64,000 nucleotides of DNA from Muribaculaceae bacterium (lineage in GTDB: Bacteria > Bacteroidota > Bacteroidia > Bacteroidales > Muribaculaceae): positions 1-64,000 of the forward strand of contig JAFLTO010000008.1 of assembly GCA_022510425.1 (NCBI GenBank), written 5' to 3'. Below are positions 9,022 to 17,395 of the stretch, piece by piece. Every line of letters starts with the position of its first letter. Within the stretch, counting starts at the first letter, position 1. Under the pieces are notes generated by a model. The model saw nothing but the letters and a program-made list of their open reading frames with translations, was not told where the DNA came from and searched no databases. Both the position numbers and the translations under genes were made by a program.

Positions 9022-9729
9022 TTAAAAATACATTAAATAAGAGTAATATATTCCTACTAAAAGGAATATAATCCCAACGATAAGATTTAACCACTTTTGT
9101 ATTGTTTGAATCTTCCCATAAAATGCGCTAATATTCTGAACACTATAAGCCAACATCCATGCTACCGCAAGAACCGGTAAAGCGGTTGCTAATGCATAAA
9201 TTATCGGTAGCAACCATCCGGCAGTGGAAGATACCGATAATGGTATAAGCATACCGAAATAAAAGACTCCGCTTGAAGGACAAAAAGCCAATGCAAACAA
9301 TACTCCAAGCAAAAAAGCACCCCATCCTCCTTTCTTTGAATAGGATTCCCCGCTTGTGTTTAATCCGAATTGCGGAAACCTCAATTTATGGCTGAACAAC
9401 ATAAACAGACCAATAACAACAAGTATAGGACCTATCAGCCATTCTCCCCATTTGGAAACATATTTCTGTATGCCGAAAATGCTTGCCCCTTCTTCCAAAA
9501 TGGAAATCAATATTATACCTAATGCTGTGTAAGCCAAGATTCTACCAAAAGTATATAGAATCCCTTTTATAAAAATCGACTTTTTGTTTTCAATATCACG
9601 ACTTATATATCCTATGGATGCTATATTCGTAGCAAGAGGACAAGGGGATATTGCGGTAAGAATTCCCAAAAGGAACGCTATAAGGATAGGTGCGGTAACT
9701 GTGTCAAGTAAATTATTTATCCATTCCAT
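9022..9729 (-). CDS. arsG: ArsG-type CcdA-like membrane permease
   Basis: A 235-residue inner-membrane protein with six predicted spans, related to the CcdA/DsbD transmembrane fold. The paired cysteines of that fold are seen in helix 1 (ILTAISPCPLATNIASIGYI) and helix 4 (ALAFCPSSGVFYFG). This subfamily is annotated as ArsG, the permease for aromatic arsenicals. By its fold it could instead carry electrons across the membrane between the thioredoxin-like proteins on either side. It lies directly between arsF and the small thioredoxin gene; its start coincides with the arsF stop. Confidence 0.88.
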   Translation of the reverse strand: MEWINNLLDTVTAPILIAFLLGILTAISPCPLATNIASIGYISRDIENKKSIFIKGILYTFGRILAYTALGIILISILEEGASIFGIQKYVSKWGEWLIGPILVVIGLFMLFSHKLRFPQFGLNTSGESYSKKGGWGAFLLGVLFALAFCPSSGVFYFGMLIPLSVSSTAGWLLPIIYALATALPVLAVAWMLAYSVQNISAFYGKIQTIQKWLNLIVGIIFLLVGIYYSYLMYF

Positions 9730-10178
9730 CAGTCAAGGAATTGGTTTATCTGATCTATTATACCTTGTTTATATTCTTGTCTATGATTTCTTGCGTTACG
9801 GAATCCAAATGAAGTCATATCAACTTTTTCCGGTTTATCAGGATTATTATCTACTATAAATAGAGATGAAGAAGAAACTTCAAACAAGTCTGCAAGTTTT
9901 TCACCTTCTGGAGTATTGATATCAACAGATTTAAAAATTATACTACCATCTTTTGTTTTATCTGCAAATACGCTATCAATGGCTTCTTTTGCAAATTTTT
10001 CCATTGCTACACAGGTACTACACCTTTGTTTGCCAAAGAAGTAAATGACCTCGATGCCTGTTGTTGAAGATTCATTCTCAACTTCCGTCAATTTTTCATT
10101 TCGTTGTCCGTTACAAGATCCGAACAGTATTATTATGAGAATTGACTGTAGAACAGTTTTAAATATTTTTAATTTCAT
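9729..10178 (-). CDS. arsF: ArsF-like periplasmic thioredoxin-fold lipoprotein
   Basis: A 149-residue protein with a lipoprotein signal (hydrophobic segment ending LFGSC, lipidated Cys near residue 23). The mature domain has a thioredoxin fold with C-S-T-C (GKQRCSTCVAMEKFA). It matches the family annotated as nitroreductase subunit ArsF in Bacteroidota arsenic operons. Being outside the membrane, it could accept electrons from the CcdA-like ArsG next to it. It is the second gene of the operon, 52 bases from arsR, a gap that carries a degenerate copy of the arsR operator. Confidence 0.85.
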   Translation of the reverse strand: MKLKIFKTVLQSILIIILFGSCNGQRNEKLTEVENESSTTGIEVIYFFGKQRCSTCVAMEKFAKEAIDSVFADKTKDGSIIFKSVDINTPEGEKLADLFEVSSSSLFIVDNNPDKPEKVDMTSFGFRNARNHRQEYKQGIIDQINQFLD

Positions 10179-10190
10179 ATTTTATTTTAG

Positions 10191-10208
10191 TTGTTAGTCT
10201 AAACACTG
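10191..10208. promoter_or_regulatory. Possible second, degenerate ArsR operator
   Basis: Between arsR and arsF lies TTGTTAGTCTAAACACTGAC, which keeps the left arm TTGTTAGT of the main operator and a weaker right arm. It might give secondary repression of the downstream genes. Evidence is only the similarity to the palindrome at 10571-10592. Confidence 0.35.
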
Positions 10209-10230
10209 ACATTACTGAAAACAAACATTT

Positions 10231-10554
10231 TCAACAACAGCTATTTTCTTTTTCAATTTTGTTCTCCTCAAAAAATGAGTGGAATAAGGCTTGAGCTTCT
10301 TTCCAATTTTCATCATTGATGCAATATCTAACCTTAGGAGGTTCTATAGTACCTTGTATAAGGCCAGCTTCTTTCAATTCTGAAAGATGATTTGAAACAG
10401 TAGGTTTAGAAACATTCAGAACGTCATGTATTTCTCCGAAAAAACATTCTTTCTGTTTAGCCAAAAAACTAAGTATTGCCACCCTTGTAGGATGTCCTAA
10501 CGCTTTTGCTATTCGAGCAAGCCTTTCCTGTTCCGCTGTTATTTCAATTTTCAT
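10231..10554 (-). CDS. arsR: ArsR-family arsenic-responsive repressor
   Basis: A 107-residue winged-helix repressor. The DNA-binding helices are clear (ALGHPTRVAILSFL, then KPTVSNHLSELKEAGLI), and the metal site is probably thiol-based: Cys in KQKECFFGEI just before the recognition helix and a C-terminal NSCC. In the classic E. coli protein the site is ELCVCDL, so this arrangement is different and closer to other ArsR types. On binding As(III) it should leave the operator and switch on the leftward operon. It is the first gene; a perfect palindrome overlaps its promoter. Confidence 0.93.
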   Translation of the reverse strand: MKIEITAEQERLARIAKALGHPTRVAILSFLAKQKECFFGEIHDVLNVSKPTVSNHLSELKEAGLIQGTIEPPKVRYCINDENWKEAQALFHSFFEENKIEKENSCC

Positions 10555-10570
10555 TGAGTTATTATGTTAG

Positions 10571-10609
10571 TTGTTAGTAAAATTACTAACAATTTTTCAT
10601 TAATACAAA
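10571..10609 (-). promoter_or_regulatory. arsR promoter with overlapping palindromic operator
   Basis: A perfect inverted repeat, TTGTTAGTA-AAAT-TACTAACAA, occupies 10571-10592. Read on the minus strand, a Bacteroidota-type promoter fits here: -33 TTTG at 10606-10609 and -7 TAATTTTA at 10578-10585, 20 bases apart. The -7 box lies inside the palindrome, so a bound ArsR dimer would block initiation. The start of arsR is 17 bases further on. Confidence 0.75.
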
Positions 10610-10616
10610 TTTTGAA

Positions 10617-10870
10617 TCGTTTTCTTATAATAATTTGATAAGAAAAAGGAGTGTTGTTACTCCTTCCAATATATATCTAAGTTTAACCTGGACCTAAGAG
10701 GAATATGCCCACAGCAGGGATAAAAGAAAATCTTAATAGTATTATTGTATTAAATCCCCTTGAATCTTTTTATAATATAGAAAGTAAATATCAAATTTTC
10801 AATATGCTAAAGAGATTTTACAGAGAGAAGGTTGTAGAAAACCCATCTTTTTGAATGAAAAATTAGTATC
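10617..10870. other. Intergenic region between arsR and kup
   Basis: The gap between the two divergent genes is about 400 bases. The middle holds one short hairpin, AAGGAGT-GTTGTT-ACTCCTT at 10646-10665, without a T-run. I see no open frame or RNA gene in it. Confidence 0.4.
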
Positions 10871-10903
10871 TTTGTATTAGTATTTATATTTTGTATATAT
10901 TTG
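10871..10903 (+). promoter_or_regulatory. Candidate kup promoter
   Basis: TTTG at 10871-10874 and TATATTTG at 10896-10903 are 21 bases apart and fit the Bacteroidota -33/-7 pattern. It would give a leader of about 50 bases before the kup start. Confidence 0.5.
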
Positions 10904-10962
10904 CTAAGTTGTTTTCCTAAGATCTCTCCTTATCTTCAATTTAAGTATATATCCTCTTGATA

Positions 10963-12924
10963 ATGACCTCTTTTTTAAAGTCCAGCCATAAAGATCATAA
11001 GTCATCTAACCTTAATATGATGGCTTTGATAGTCACAGTAGGAATTGTTTTCGGTGACATAGGTACATCTCCTTTATATGTGATGAAGGCTATTACCGGA
11101 GTTAATCCGGAATTCAATGCAGATTATATAATTGGAGCCGTAAGCTGTATTATCTGGACTTTGACCTTACAGACCACTTTAAAATATGTAATTATCGCAT
11201 TACAAGCTGATAACAAGGGTGAAGGAGGCATATTGGCATTATATTCATTACTTAAAAAGATAAAGCATAAATGGCTCTTCATACCGGCGATTATCGGTGC
11301 GAGTACTCTCATTGCAGACGGAGTTATCACTCCGGCCGTCACGGTCACTTCAGCAATCGAGGGGCTTGAAAAATTAAGTGAAGGTATACCGGTTATACCG
11401 ATTGTAATTATTATTATTTCTCTTATTTTTATCATTCAACCTTTTGGCACCGGTTCTATAGGAAAATTTTTCGGCCCATTCATGATGACTTGGTTTCTCA
11501 TGCTTGGAGTATTAGGTATTTCCCATATTTTTAATGACACTTCCATTTTTAAGGCTTTCAATCCTTATTACGCATTCAATCTTCTTTTGCATCATCCTGC
11601 CTGGTTCCTGATTTTAGGAGCAGTCTTTCTTTGCACCACAGGCGCTGAAGCTCTTTATTCAGATTTGGGACATTGCGGGAAACGAAATATCACTATAAGC
11701 TGGGGATATGTTAAGGTTATGCTAATACTGAATTATCTTGGGCAAGGTGCATGGCTTCTCACGCAACAAGGCGGATATATTAAAGGTACTAATCCTTTCT
11801 ATGCAATTATGCCTCCCTGGTTCTTAATAATTGGTATAATTATGTCTACGGGAGCTGCCATCATTGCGAGCCAAGCCCTTTTGAGCGGATCTTTCACCAT
11901 TTTCAGCGAAGCAATCAACCTTAATTTCTGGCCACGCATAAAAATAAAATATCCCGGCACTCACAAAGGGCAACTATATATCCCTTTAGTTAATTTATTC
12001 TTGTTTATCGGTTGCATAGTCACAGTACTATTGTTCCAGTCCTCTTCAAATATGGAAGCAGCCTATGGATTGGCAATAACTCTGACAATGCTTACCACTA
12101 CCCTGTTACTCGGTTTTTGGATGAAATACAATGGTATAAAGACTTGGATAAGCCTTTCTTTTATGACTGTATTTATTTTCATAGAAGGCATTTTCCTTAT
12201 TTCCAATGCCGCTAAATTTATGCATGGAGGATGGTACACGATGCTTCTTGCTGCTATAATTTTTGCTATAATGTTTGTATGGCAGAAAGCTACTAAAATA
12301 AGAAACAAATTTATTGAATACCACAAATTTGATGACCATCTTGATATAATTTCCGATATCAAGCAAGACAACGAAATACCCAAACATGCTTCAAACCTTG
12401 TTTATATAAGTAAATCAGAAAATGAAAAAGAGGTAGAAAGTAAAATTATATATTCAATAATCAACAAACATCCAAAACGAGCAGATCATTATTTCATCAT
12501 ACGGGTTAATTATGACGATGCTCCTGATACCTTGGAATATAAATATGAAGTCCTGATACCCGACACTCTGTATAGCATAGACTTGTTTTTAGGATACCGG
12601 GTTGACCCTAAGGTCAGTGTCTATCTTCGTCAGATAATAGAAGATATGGTAGAGAATAAAGAGATAAATCTTGTGAGCAATTATCCGGCTCTTAAAAAGA
12701 GAAATATACCTGGTGACTTCCATTTCATTATCATTCACAGGCTTTTTTCTCCTTCCAGCAATTGCAGAAAATTCGAGAAATCTGTTATGCGAATGTATGG
12801 CTATTTAAGTAAAATCGGTTTATCCACTGAAAAAGCCCTGGGACTGGATACGAGTAACATTACAGTGGAGAATGTACCTTTGATTATAAATCATGGGAAA
12901 GAAAGACGAATCAAAAGACACTGA
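10963..12924 (+). CDS. kup: Kup-family potassium uptake protein
   Basis: A 653-residue inner-membrane protein of the Kup/HAK/KT family, a K+/H+ symporter. I use the ATG at 10963; a TTG two codons earlier is also open. Twelve predicted spans cover residues about 20-440, beginning with the signature GIVFGDIGTSPLYVMKAI, followed by GGILALYSLL and the loop TGAEALYSDLGHCG, all typical. The C-terminal 200 residues form the soluble cytosolic domain, with the conserved ending seen as FHFIIIHRLFSPSSNCRKFE. Length is usual. It is transcribed alone, divergent from the arsenic operon. Confidence 0.96.
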   Translation: MTSFLKSSHKDHKSSNLNMMALIVTVGIVFGDIGTSPLYVMKAITGVNPEFNADYIIGAVSCIIWTLTLQTTLKYVIIALQADNKGEGGILALYSLLKKIKHKWLFIPAIIGASTLIADGVITPAVTVTSAIEGLEKLSEGIPVIPIVIIIISLIFIIQPFGTGSIGKFFGPFMMTWFLMLGVLGISHIFNDTSIFKAFNPYYAFNLLLHHPAWFLILGAVFLCTTGAEALYSDLGHCGKRNITISWGYVKVMLILNYLGQGAWLLTQQGGYIKGTNPFYAIMPPWFLIIGIIMSTGAAIIASQALLSGSFTIFSEAINLNFWPRIKIKYPGTHKGQLYIPLVNLFLFIGCIVTVLLFQSSSNMEAAYGLAITLTMLTTTLLLGFWMKYNGIKTWISLSFMTVFIFIEGIFLISNAAKFMHGGWYTMLLAAIIFAIMFVWQKATKIRNKFIEYHKFDDHLDIISDIKQDNEIPKHASNLVYISKSENEKEVESKIIYSIINKHPKRADHYFIIRVNYDDAPDTLEYKYEVLIPDTLYSIDLFLGYRVDPKVSVYLRQIIEDMVENKEINLVSNYPALKKRNIPGDFHFIIIHRLFSPSSNCRKFEKSVMRMYGYLSKIGLSTEKALGLDTSNITVENVPLIINHGKERRIKRH

Positions 12925-13011
12925 AAAAGAAACTTTAACTTGACTCGTCCCATTTCAATGATTTTCTGTATTTCCAGTTTTATTTTTGTATATATTTAGC
13001 ATGATTCCAAT

Positions 13012-13788
13012 ATGAACGGGATAATAGCAGGATTAGCCATACCGGTTATAGGAACAGTTTTAGGGGCGGCCTGTGTTTTTTTTATAAAGGATAAGATCAA
13101 TCCTTCGATGAACAAAGCCTTATTAGGTTTCGCTGCGGGTGTTATGGTTGCTGCCTCAATCTGGTCTTTGTTGATCCCTGCTATGGAAATGTCAGCACCC
13201 TCAGGATTCATGAAAATCTTTCCATCTGTGATAGGATTCATCTTAGGAATGGGATTTTTGCTGCTTTTAGATATTCTTACACCTCACCAGCATGCGGGAG
13301 AACAACATAGTGAGGGACCTCGTTCGAATCTATCAAAAAGCTCTAAACTCGTTCTCGCAATAACCCTTCATAACATTCCTGAAGGAATGGCTGTAGGAGC
13401 GGCTCTTGCGGCTGTGATGGAAGAAAGTCATTTCGTTGGAATGGCAAGTGCCATCGCCTTGGCTATTGGTATGGCCATACAGAATTTTCCTGAAGGAGTT
13501 ATTGTGTCTATGCCTTTAAGAGGAGCCGGAAATACAAGAACTAAATCATTTATAATGGGAGCTTTATCAGGATTGGTGGAACCTATTGCCGGGGTTATCA
13601 CTATTTTACTCACAGCAATCATTCTGCCGGGCCTCCCCTATTTATTATCTTTTGCAGCCGGTGCCATGATGTATGTTGTAGTCGAAGAAATCATTCCTGA
13701 AACTCAATCAGGCGAACATTCAAATTTAGGCACCATAGGGTTTACCATAGGCTTTGTGATAATGATGATTCTTGATTCAGTTTTATAA
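13012..13788 (+). CDS. ZIP-family metal transporter
   Basis: A 258-residue inner-membrane protein with eight predicted spans. The two metal-binding motifs of the ZIP family are in helices 4 and 5: LHNIPEGMAVG (near residue 120) and IQNFPEGVIVS (near residue 160). A histidine-bearing loop (TPHQHAGEQHSE) lies before helix 4. Family members import Zn2+, Fe2+ or Mn2+ into the cytosol; the GufA/ZupT branch fits this length. It follows kup by 87 bases, in the same direction, with no obvious terminator between, so a shared transcript is possible. Confidence 0.93.
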   Translation: MNGIIAGLAIPVIGTVLGAACVFFIKDKINPSMNKALLGFAAGVMVAASIWSLLIPAMEMSAPSGFMKIFPSVIGFILGMGFLLLLDILTPHQHAGEQHSEGPRSNLSKSSKLVLAITLHNIPEGMAVGAALAAVMEESHFVGMASAIALAIGMAIQNFPEGVIVSMPLRGAGNTRTKSFIMGALSGLVEPIAGVITILLTAIILPGLPYLLSFAAGAMMYVVVEEIIPETQSGEHSNLGTIGFTIGFVIMMILDSVL

Positions 13789-13909
13789 TTTAATAATATA
13801 TAAACTTACCGGAAAGAATGTGCCTTTAGATAAAAACTCTAAGATTTCACACAAGATGTCTTTATTTCCTGAGAGTCAGTCAATCAGAAAATATCAGCCA
13901 AGTCATAGG

Positions 13910-14638
13910 TCATTTTTTCATGAAATACTTACGTTCTTCCTCAGTAAACCTCTCTATGGCGTAACGCAACATAGTTCTCGGCATTGTCGATTTATACTTT
14001 TCGAGGAATTTTATCAATTTATGCTTACCTCCTTTTTTCCCTATCTCACGTAACATCCATCCTGTAGCCTTGTGGATTAGGTCATGGGAATGGGTCAGGA
14101 ATCTTTCAGCGATTTGAAATGTTAAATCAAATTTTCCTACCTTTATAAGAGTAAAAGTAGATACAATAGCCACTCTTTGATGCCAAAGATAACCCTCCTT
14201 GTCAGCTAAATCTAACAATATCATTTCTTTTCCCGGATTTCTTAGTATCCAATCCCCAAGAATATATTGTGATACTAAATCTACCATATCCCAATTGTTA
14301 CCTTTATCTATCTTTGACAAATAAAAATTTACCAAAGATCCGGCTTGTTCATAATCCTTATCTTTAATACTATTTTTATAAAGTTCAAGCAAAAATAGAA
14401 AACCTGACAATCTTATCTCATGCCATTCCGAGTCAATAAGTATTTCAATGTCTCTAATGGAAATGGTTTTTCGGTATTCCTTAACAATAGCTCTGGTGAT
14501 AGGTACTTTTATTCCAAGAAACTTATCTCCTTCTCCATATTCTCCTTTCCCGGTTTTAAAGAATCGAGAAAGATGATTCGCTTGTTTCTCTTCATAAAGA
14601 GAAGTCATTTCCACTATTATCTTTTCAGCCGTATTCAT
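13910..14638 (-). CDS. AlkD-like DNA alkylation repair protein
   Basis: A protein of about 242 residues built entirely of HEAT-like helical repeats, like the AlkD DNA glycosylases, which remove 3- and 7-alkylated purines. Family signposts are KFLGIKVPITRAIVKEYRK near the N-terminus, WHEIRLSGFLFLLELY and, later, NWDMVDLVSQYILGDWI, followed by HDLIHKATGWMLREIGKK and MPRTMLRYAIERF. The aspartate in NWDMVDL is in the position of the catalytic Asp of AlkD. I place the start at MNTAEK (14638); an ATG four codons earlier exists. It converges with the ZIP gene; the 3' ends lie about 120 bases apart. Confidence 0.9.
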   Translation of the reverse strand: MNTAEKIIVEMTSLYEEKQANHLSRFFKTGKGEYGEGDKFLGIKVPITRAIVKEYRKTISIRDIEILIDSEWHEIRLSGFLFLLELYKNSIKDKDYEQAGSLVNFYLSKIDKGNNWDMVDLVSQYILGDWILRNPGKEMILLDLADKEGYLWHQRVAIVSTFTLIKVGKFDLTFQIAERFLTHSHDLIHKATGWMLREIGKKGGKHKLIKFLEKYKSTMPRTMLRYAIERFTEEERKYFMKK

Positions 14639-14650
14639 TACGCATCCCAA

Positions 14651-15146
14651 GAATCTCCGTAACCGGAAATTATAGTTATTACCAAATTTTTGCTTTGTTT
14701 ATCATGACGTATGTTTAAATTTTTCATTAGTCATGCTTATCTAAATTTGACTCTAAATTAAAAATAAACTTTCAATAACCTATAATAAAATCATTATTGA
14801 AATTCTTTCAAATTTATTTTATTGAAACTTAAAGTATCGTCTTTGAAATAGACTTGATTTTAAAGGTAAAATAGATAATAATCCATACCTATTTTTCAAA
14901 ATTCAAGGATTATATGTTGCTTATATTCAGAAATATTAATTATAATTCATAATTATTCCGAAACCTGATGCAAGAAATGATACATGTTGTCGTTAATTTT
15001 GTGACATAATATTATAAATTATGACTCAATTTTCAGAATTTACTTGATGGAAAGAGATAACTTTAAAACCATTCAAGCCCTTTTATGGTCATACAATTTG
15101 AAGGCAGGAGTTCTGAAAAGATTAAAATTAAAATCAATAATAGAAT
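14651..15146. other. Long AT-rich intergenic region
   Basis: About 500 bases between divergently transcribed genes. It is very AT-rich, with no open frame of note, no strong inverted repeat and no RNA gene I can recognise. It should carry the promoters of both neighbours. Confidence 0.5.
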
Positions 15147-15635
15147 ATGACTGACTTTGCGGCGATAGATTTTGAGACAGCTAATGGCAGACGTTCCAGC
15201 GTTTGCAGTGTGGGCATCGTGATAGTAAAGAATGGAGAGATAGTTGACCGATTTTATAGTTTGATTCGCCCAAGACCAAATTATTATACTGAATGGACAA
15301 CAGCTGTTCATGGACTTGATCACTATGATACTGACTATGAAGATAATTTCCCTGAAGTGTGGTCAAGAGTCTGTAATCGTCTTAAAGGATTACCATTAGT
15401 CGCCCATAACAAACCTTTCGATGAAAGTTGTTTAAAGGCAGTTTTTATGGAATATGGTTTGGAATATCCAAATTATGAATTTCATTGTACATTGGCCGCC
15501 TCTCGTAGATGTCTTAAATTACCAAACCATAAACTTCATACTGTAGCAGCTGCCTGCGGTTATGACTTAGAAAATCATCATCATGCTTTAGCAGATGCCG
15601 AAGCCTGCGCTGCTATAGCATTGAAACTATTATAA
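15147..15635 (+). CDS. DEDDh 3'-5' exonuclease
   Basis: A 162-residue, single-domain exonuclease of the DnaQ/epsilon type. Catalytic residues are in place: Asp8 and Glu10 in AAIDFETANG, an Asp in the ExoII block (LVAHNKPFDESCL), and the His-Asp pair of ExoIII in HHHALADAEACA. The lone domain, without a polymerase or UvrC part, is common in Bacteroidota as an accessory nuclease of unknown target. It is transcribed alone and its start follows directly on an AT-rich region. Confidence 0.92.
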   Translation: MTDFAAIDFETANGRRSSVCSVGIVIVKNGEIVDRFYSLIRPRPNYYTEWTTAVHGLDHYDTDYEDNFPEVWSRVCNRLKGLPLVAHNKPFDESCLKAVFMEYGLEYPNYEFHCTLAASRRCLKLPNHKLHTVAAACGYDLENHHHALADAEACAAIALKLL

Positions 15636-15809
15636 TATATTCATGAAATGTAAGGATGGAATGAAGAAACATTTTTATGAGTGTTAGACAATCTGATCAA
15701 TCTAATAAATAAATAAATGGAAAATTTTGCTTTTATATGTTTTGGACAACTATGTAAAAAAATATACTTAAGAGAATTTTGAAGCGAACTAATAATTAAA
15801 TAAAATATC

Positions 15810-16187
15810 ATGAAAAAACTTTTACTTCTTTTTCTTATCGCTATGTTTGGATTTTCATCTAAGGCAGAACAAATTTCAAGTGTTGAAACTTCGGGAAGCT
15901 GGATCTACCTCTATAATTCCCAAGGTAAAAAATATAAGTCACTATCCGTCTCTACCGTCGGCACTGTCATGGGTTATAGCTCTACTTTCTTTGTGAGTCA
16001 GAATGGAAGCTGGATTTACCTATGGGATTCAGAGGGGAAGAAAATTAACACCATGTCTAAAAGTACAGTTGGGGACGTCATAGGGGTTGCCGGAGACACT
16101 TTCACTTCTAAAAACGGGAGCTGGATATATACCTGGAACAAAGATGGTAAAAAAATAAATACTCGATTTGCAAATAACGGTCAATGA
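15810..16187 (+). CDS. Secreted protein with three NGSWIY repeats
   Basis: A 125-residue protein with a signal peptide (MKKLLLLFLIAMFGFSSKAEQ). The mature part is three near-identical units of about 33 residues, each with (S/N)GSWIY followed by a Gly-Lys-Lys turn and a (S/T)TVG-type strand. The repetition looks like a small beta-propeller fragment or an adhesive strip. No catalytic motif appears. It overlaps the converging HD-domain gene by seven bases at the 3' end. The pattern resembles short Bacteroidales surface proteins, but I know of no function. Confidence 0.8.
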   Translation: MKKLLLLFLIAMFGFSSKAEQISSVETSGSWIYLYNSQGKKYKSLSVSTVGTVMGYSSTFFVSQNGSWIYLWDSEGKKINTMSKSTVGDVIGVAGDTFTSKNGSWIYTWNKDGKKINTRFANNGQ

Positions 16188-16747
16188 TTATGCTCATTAT
16201 TTTTCGTTCCATTCCTGGCATCATATCTATCTGCATTATGAAGGAGTCTCCATAAATCAGACCTTTTGGTTGCAAAGAAATCTCTGATTTCATCTTTAGT
16301 CCTTTCTCCAATTTTCCAACCGCCCATATGCCATCTGATAGCTCTTTTTTCTTCGGGTGTCAAATTAAGACCTAATTTCTCCAGAATCTTGACTGATCGG
16401 TATCCATGGCCCGGTATATGTAACTCTTCTTCTTTCCTTTCTCTAAATTCACCGTTTTTATCCTTGTATATTTTCCTTGCCTTACAAATGTCATGAAGAA
16501 ATGAAGTTATTATTTTGCTGTCTTTCGGCAACTTTTCACCGGTCATGGTAAGTCTATTATATACTCCTATACAATGTTGAGCCAAGCCTCCATCCCAGTT
16601 ATGGTGTCGACGTAATGAAGAGGGTATCTCAAAAAAGTCATTCTCTTCGAGATAATTGATTACTTTATCCATACCCTCTCTATTAGTTGACCGAAGTAAT
16701 GAGATAATTCTCTCTTTATTGATTTTTATATTTTCTTGGCTTAACAT
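16181..16747 (-). CDS. HD-domain phosphohydrolase
   Basis: A 188-residue cytosolic protein. The HD motif is visible in the middle (FLHDICKARKI, about residues 98-108) with a preceding histidine (RRHHNWDGGLAQHCIGV) and later His in the loops HIPGHGYRSV and RWHMGG, which together form the metal site of the fold. Small HD proteins cleave phosphate bonds in nucleotides or cyclic nucleotides; the substrate is not predictable. Its start overlaps the end of the HAD gene by seven bases, so the pair is probably co-translated. Confidence 0.87.
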   Translation of the reverse strand: MLSQENIKINKERIISLLRSTNREGMDKVINYLEENDFFEIPSSLRRHHNWDGGLAQHCIGVYNRLTMTGEKLPKDSKIITSFLHDICKARKIYKDKNGEFRERKEEELHIPGHGYRSVKILEKLGLNLTPEEKRAIRWHMGGWKIGERTKDEIRDFFATKRSDLWRLLHNADRYDARNGTKNNEHNH

Positions 16748-17394
16748 ATAATGATATCTTTCAAATCTGAAAAGTTTTGGATAATATAATCAGCTCCAGC
16801 CTCTTCCAATTCTAATTTTTTACCATTTCCGTAGGTTACTCCACAGGATATTACTCCTGCATTTTTACCCATCACCATGTCAACGGCCATATCACCAACC
16901 ATCATAGTTTCATCTTTCCTCCAATCCATATCATATAAAATTCTATAGATTGACTCAGGACTGGGTTTCCCCTCTTTAACATCATTACCTCCTAAAATAT
17001 AAGTAAAATAATCCTCTATACCCAAATATTTGGTCAATTCCTGAACCGATTGATGACTGCGGCTTGTAGCGATGGCCATATTATAACCACACTCATTTAA
17101 ATTTGATAACGTTTCTTTTACTTCCGGGAATAAATTCACAGAAATTTTATTTTTCAAGTACTCAAAATTTTTTCTGTAAATTAACGAAAAGGAGTTACCA
17201 AGATCTTTGAAAGAGGGCCAAAGTATCGAAGGTATTTCCTCAAGTCTAACTCCTATTGTAGACTTTATTTGTTCATCTGTCCTGGAAGGTAACCCGCAAT
17301 TTTGTATGGTTTTCTGCATGGTAGCCACTATTAGTTTTGAAGTGTCAGCCAATGTTCCGTCAAAATCAAATATGATATTTTTTATTATCCCCAT
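16741..17394 (-). CDS. HAD-family phosphatase (PGP-like)
   Basis: A 217-residue hydrolase of the haloacid dehalogenase superfamily with an alpha-helical cap. Motif I is IFDFDGTLADTSK (nucleophile Asp10, acid Asp12), motif II is ATSRSHQS, motif III a Lys in KEGKPSPESIY, and motif IV is MMVGDMAVDMVMGKNAG. The layout matches phosphoglycolate phosphatase and pyrophosphatase-like members, so a small phosphoester is the likely substrate. It lies between the SDR gene (one base gap) and the HD-protein gene (overlap), and the three read leftward as one unit. Confidence 0.9.
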   Translation of the reverse strand: MGIIKNIIFDFDGTLADTSKLIVATMQKTIQNCGLPSRTDEQIKSTIGVRLEEIPSILWPSFKDLGNSFSLIYRKNFEYLKNKISVNLFPEVKETLSNLNECGYNMAIATSRSHQSVQELTKYLGIEDYFTYILGGNDVKEGKPSPESIYRILYDMDWRKDETMMVGDMAVDMVMGKNAGVISCGVTYGNGKKLELEEAGADYIIQNFSDLKDIIIC

Positions 17395-17395
17395 A

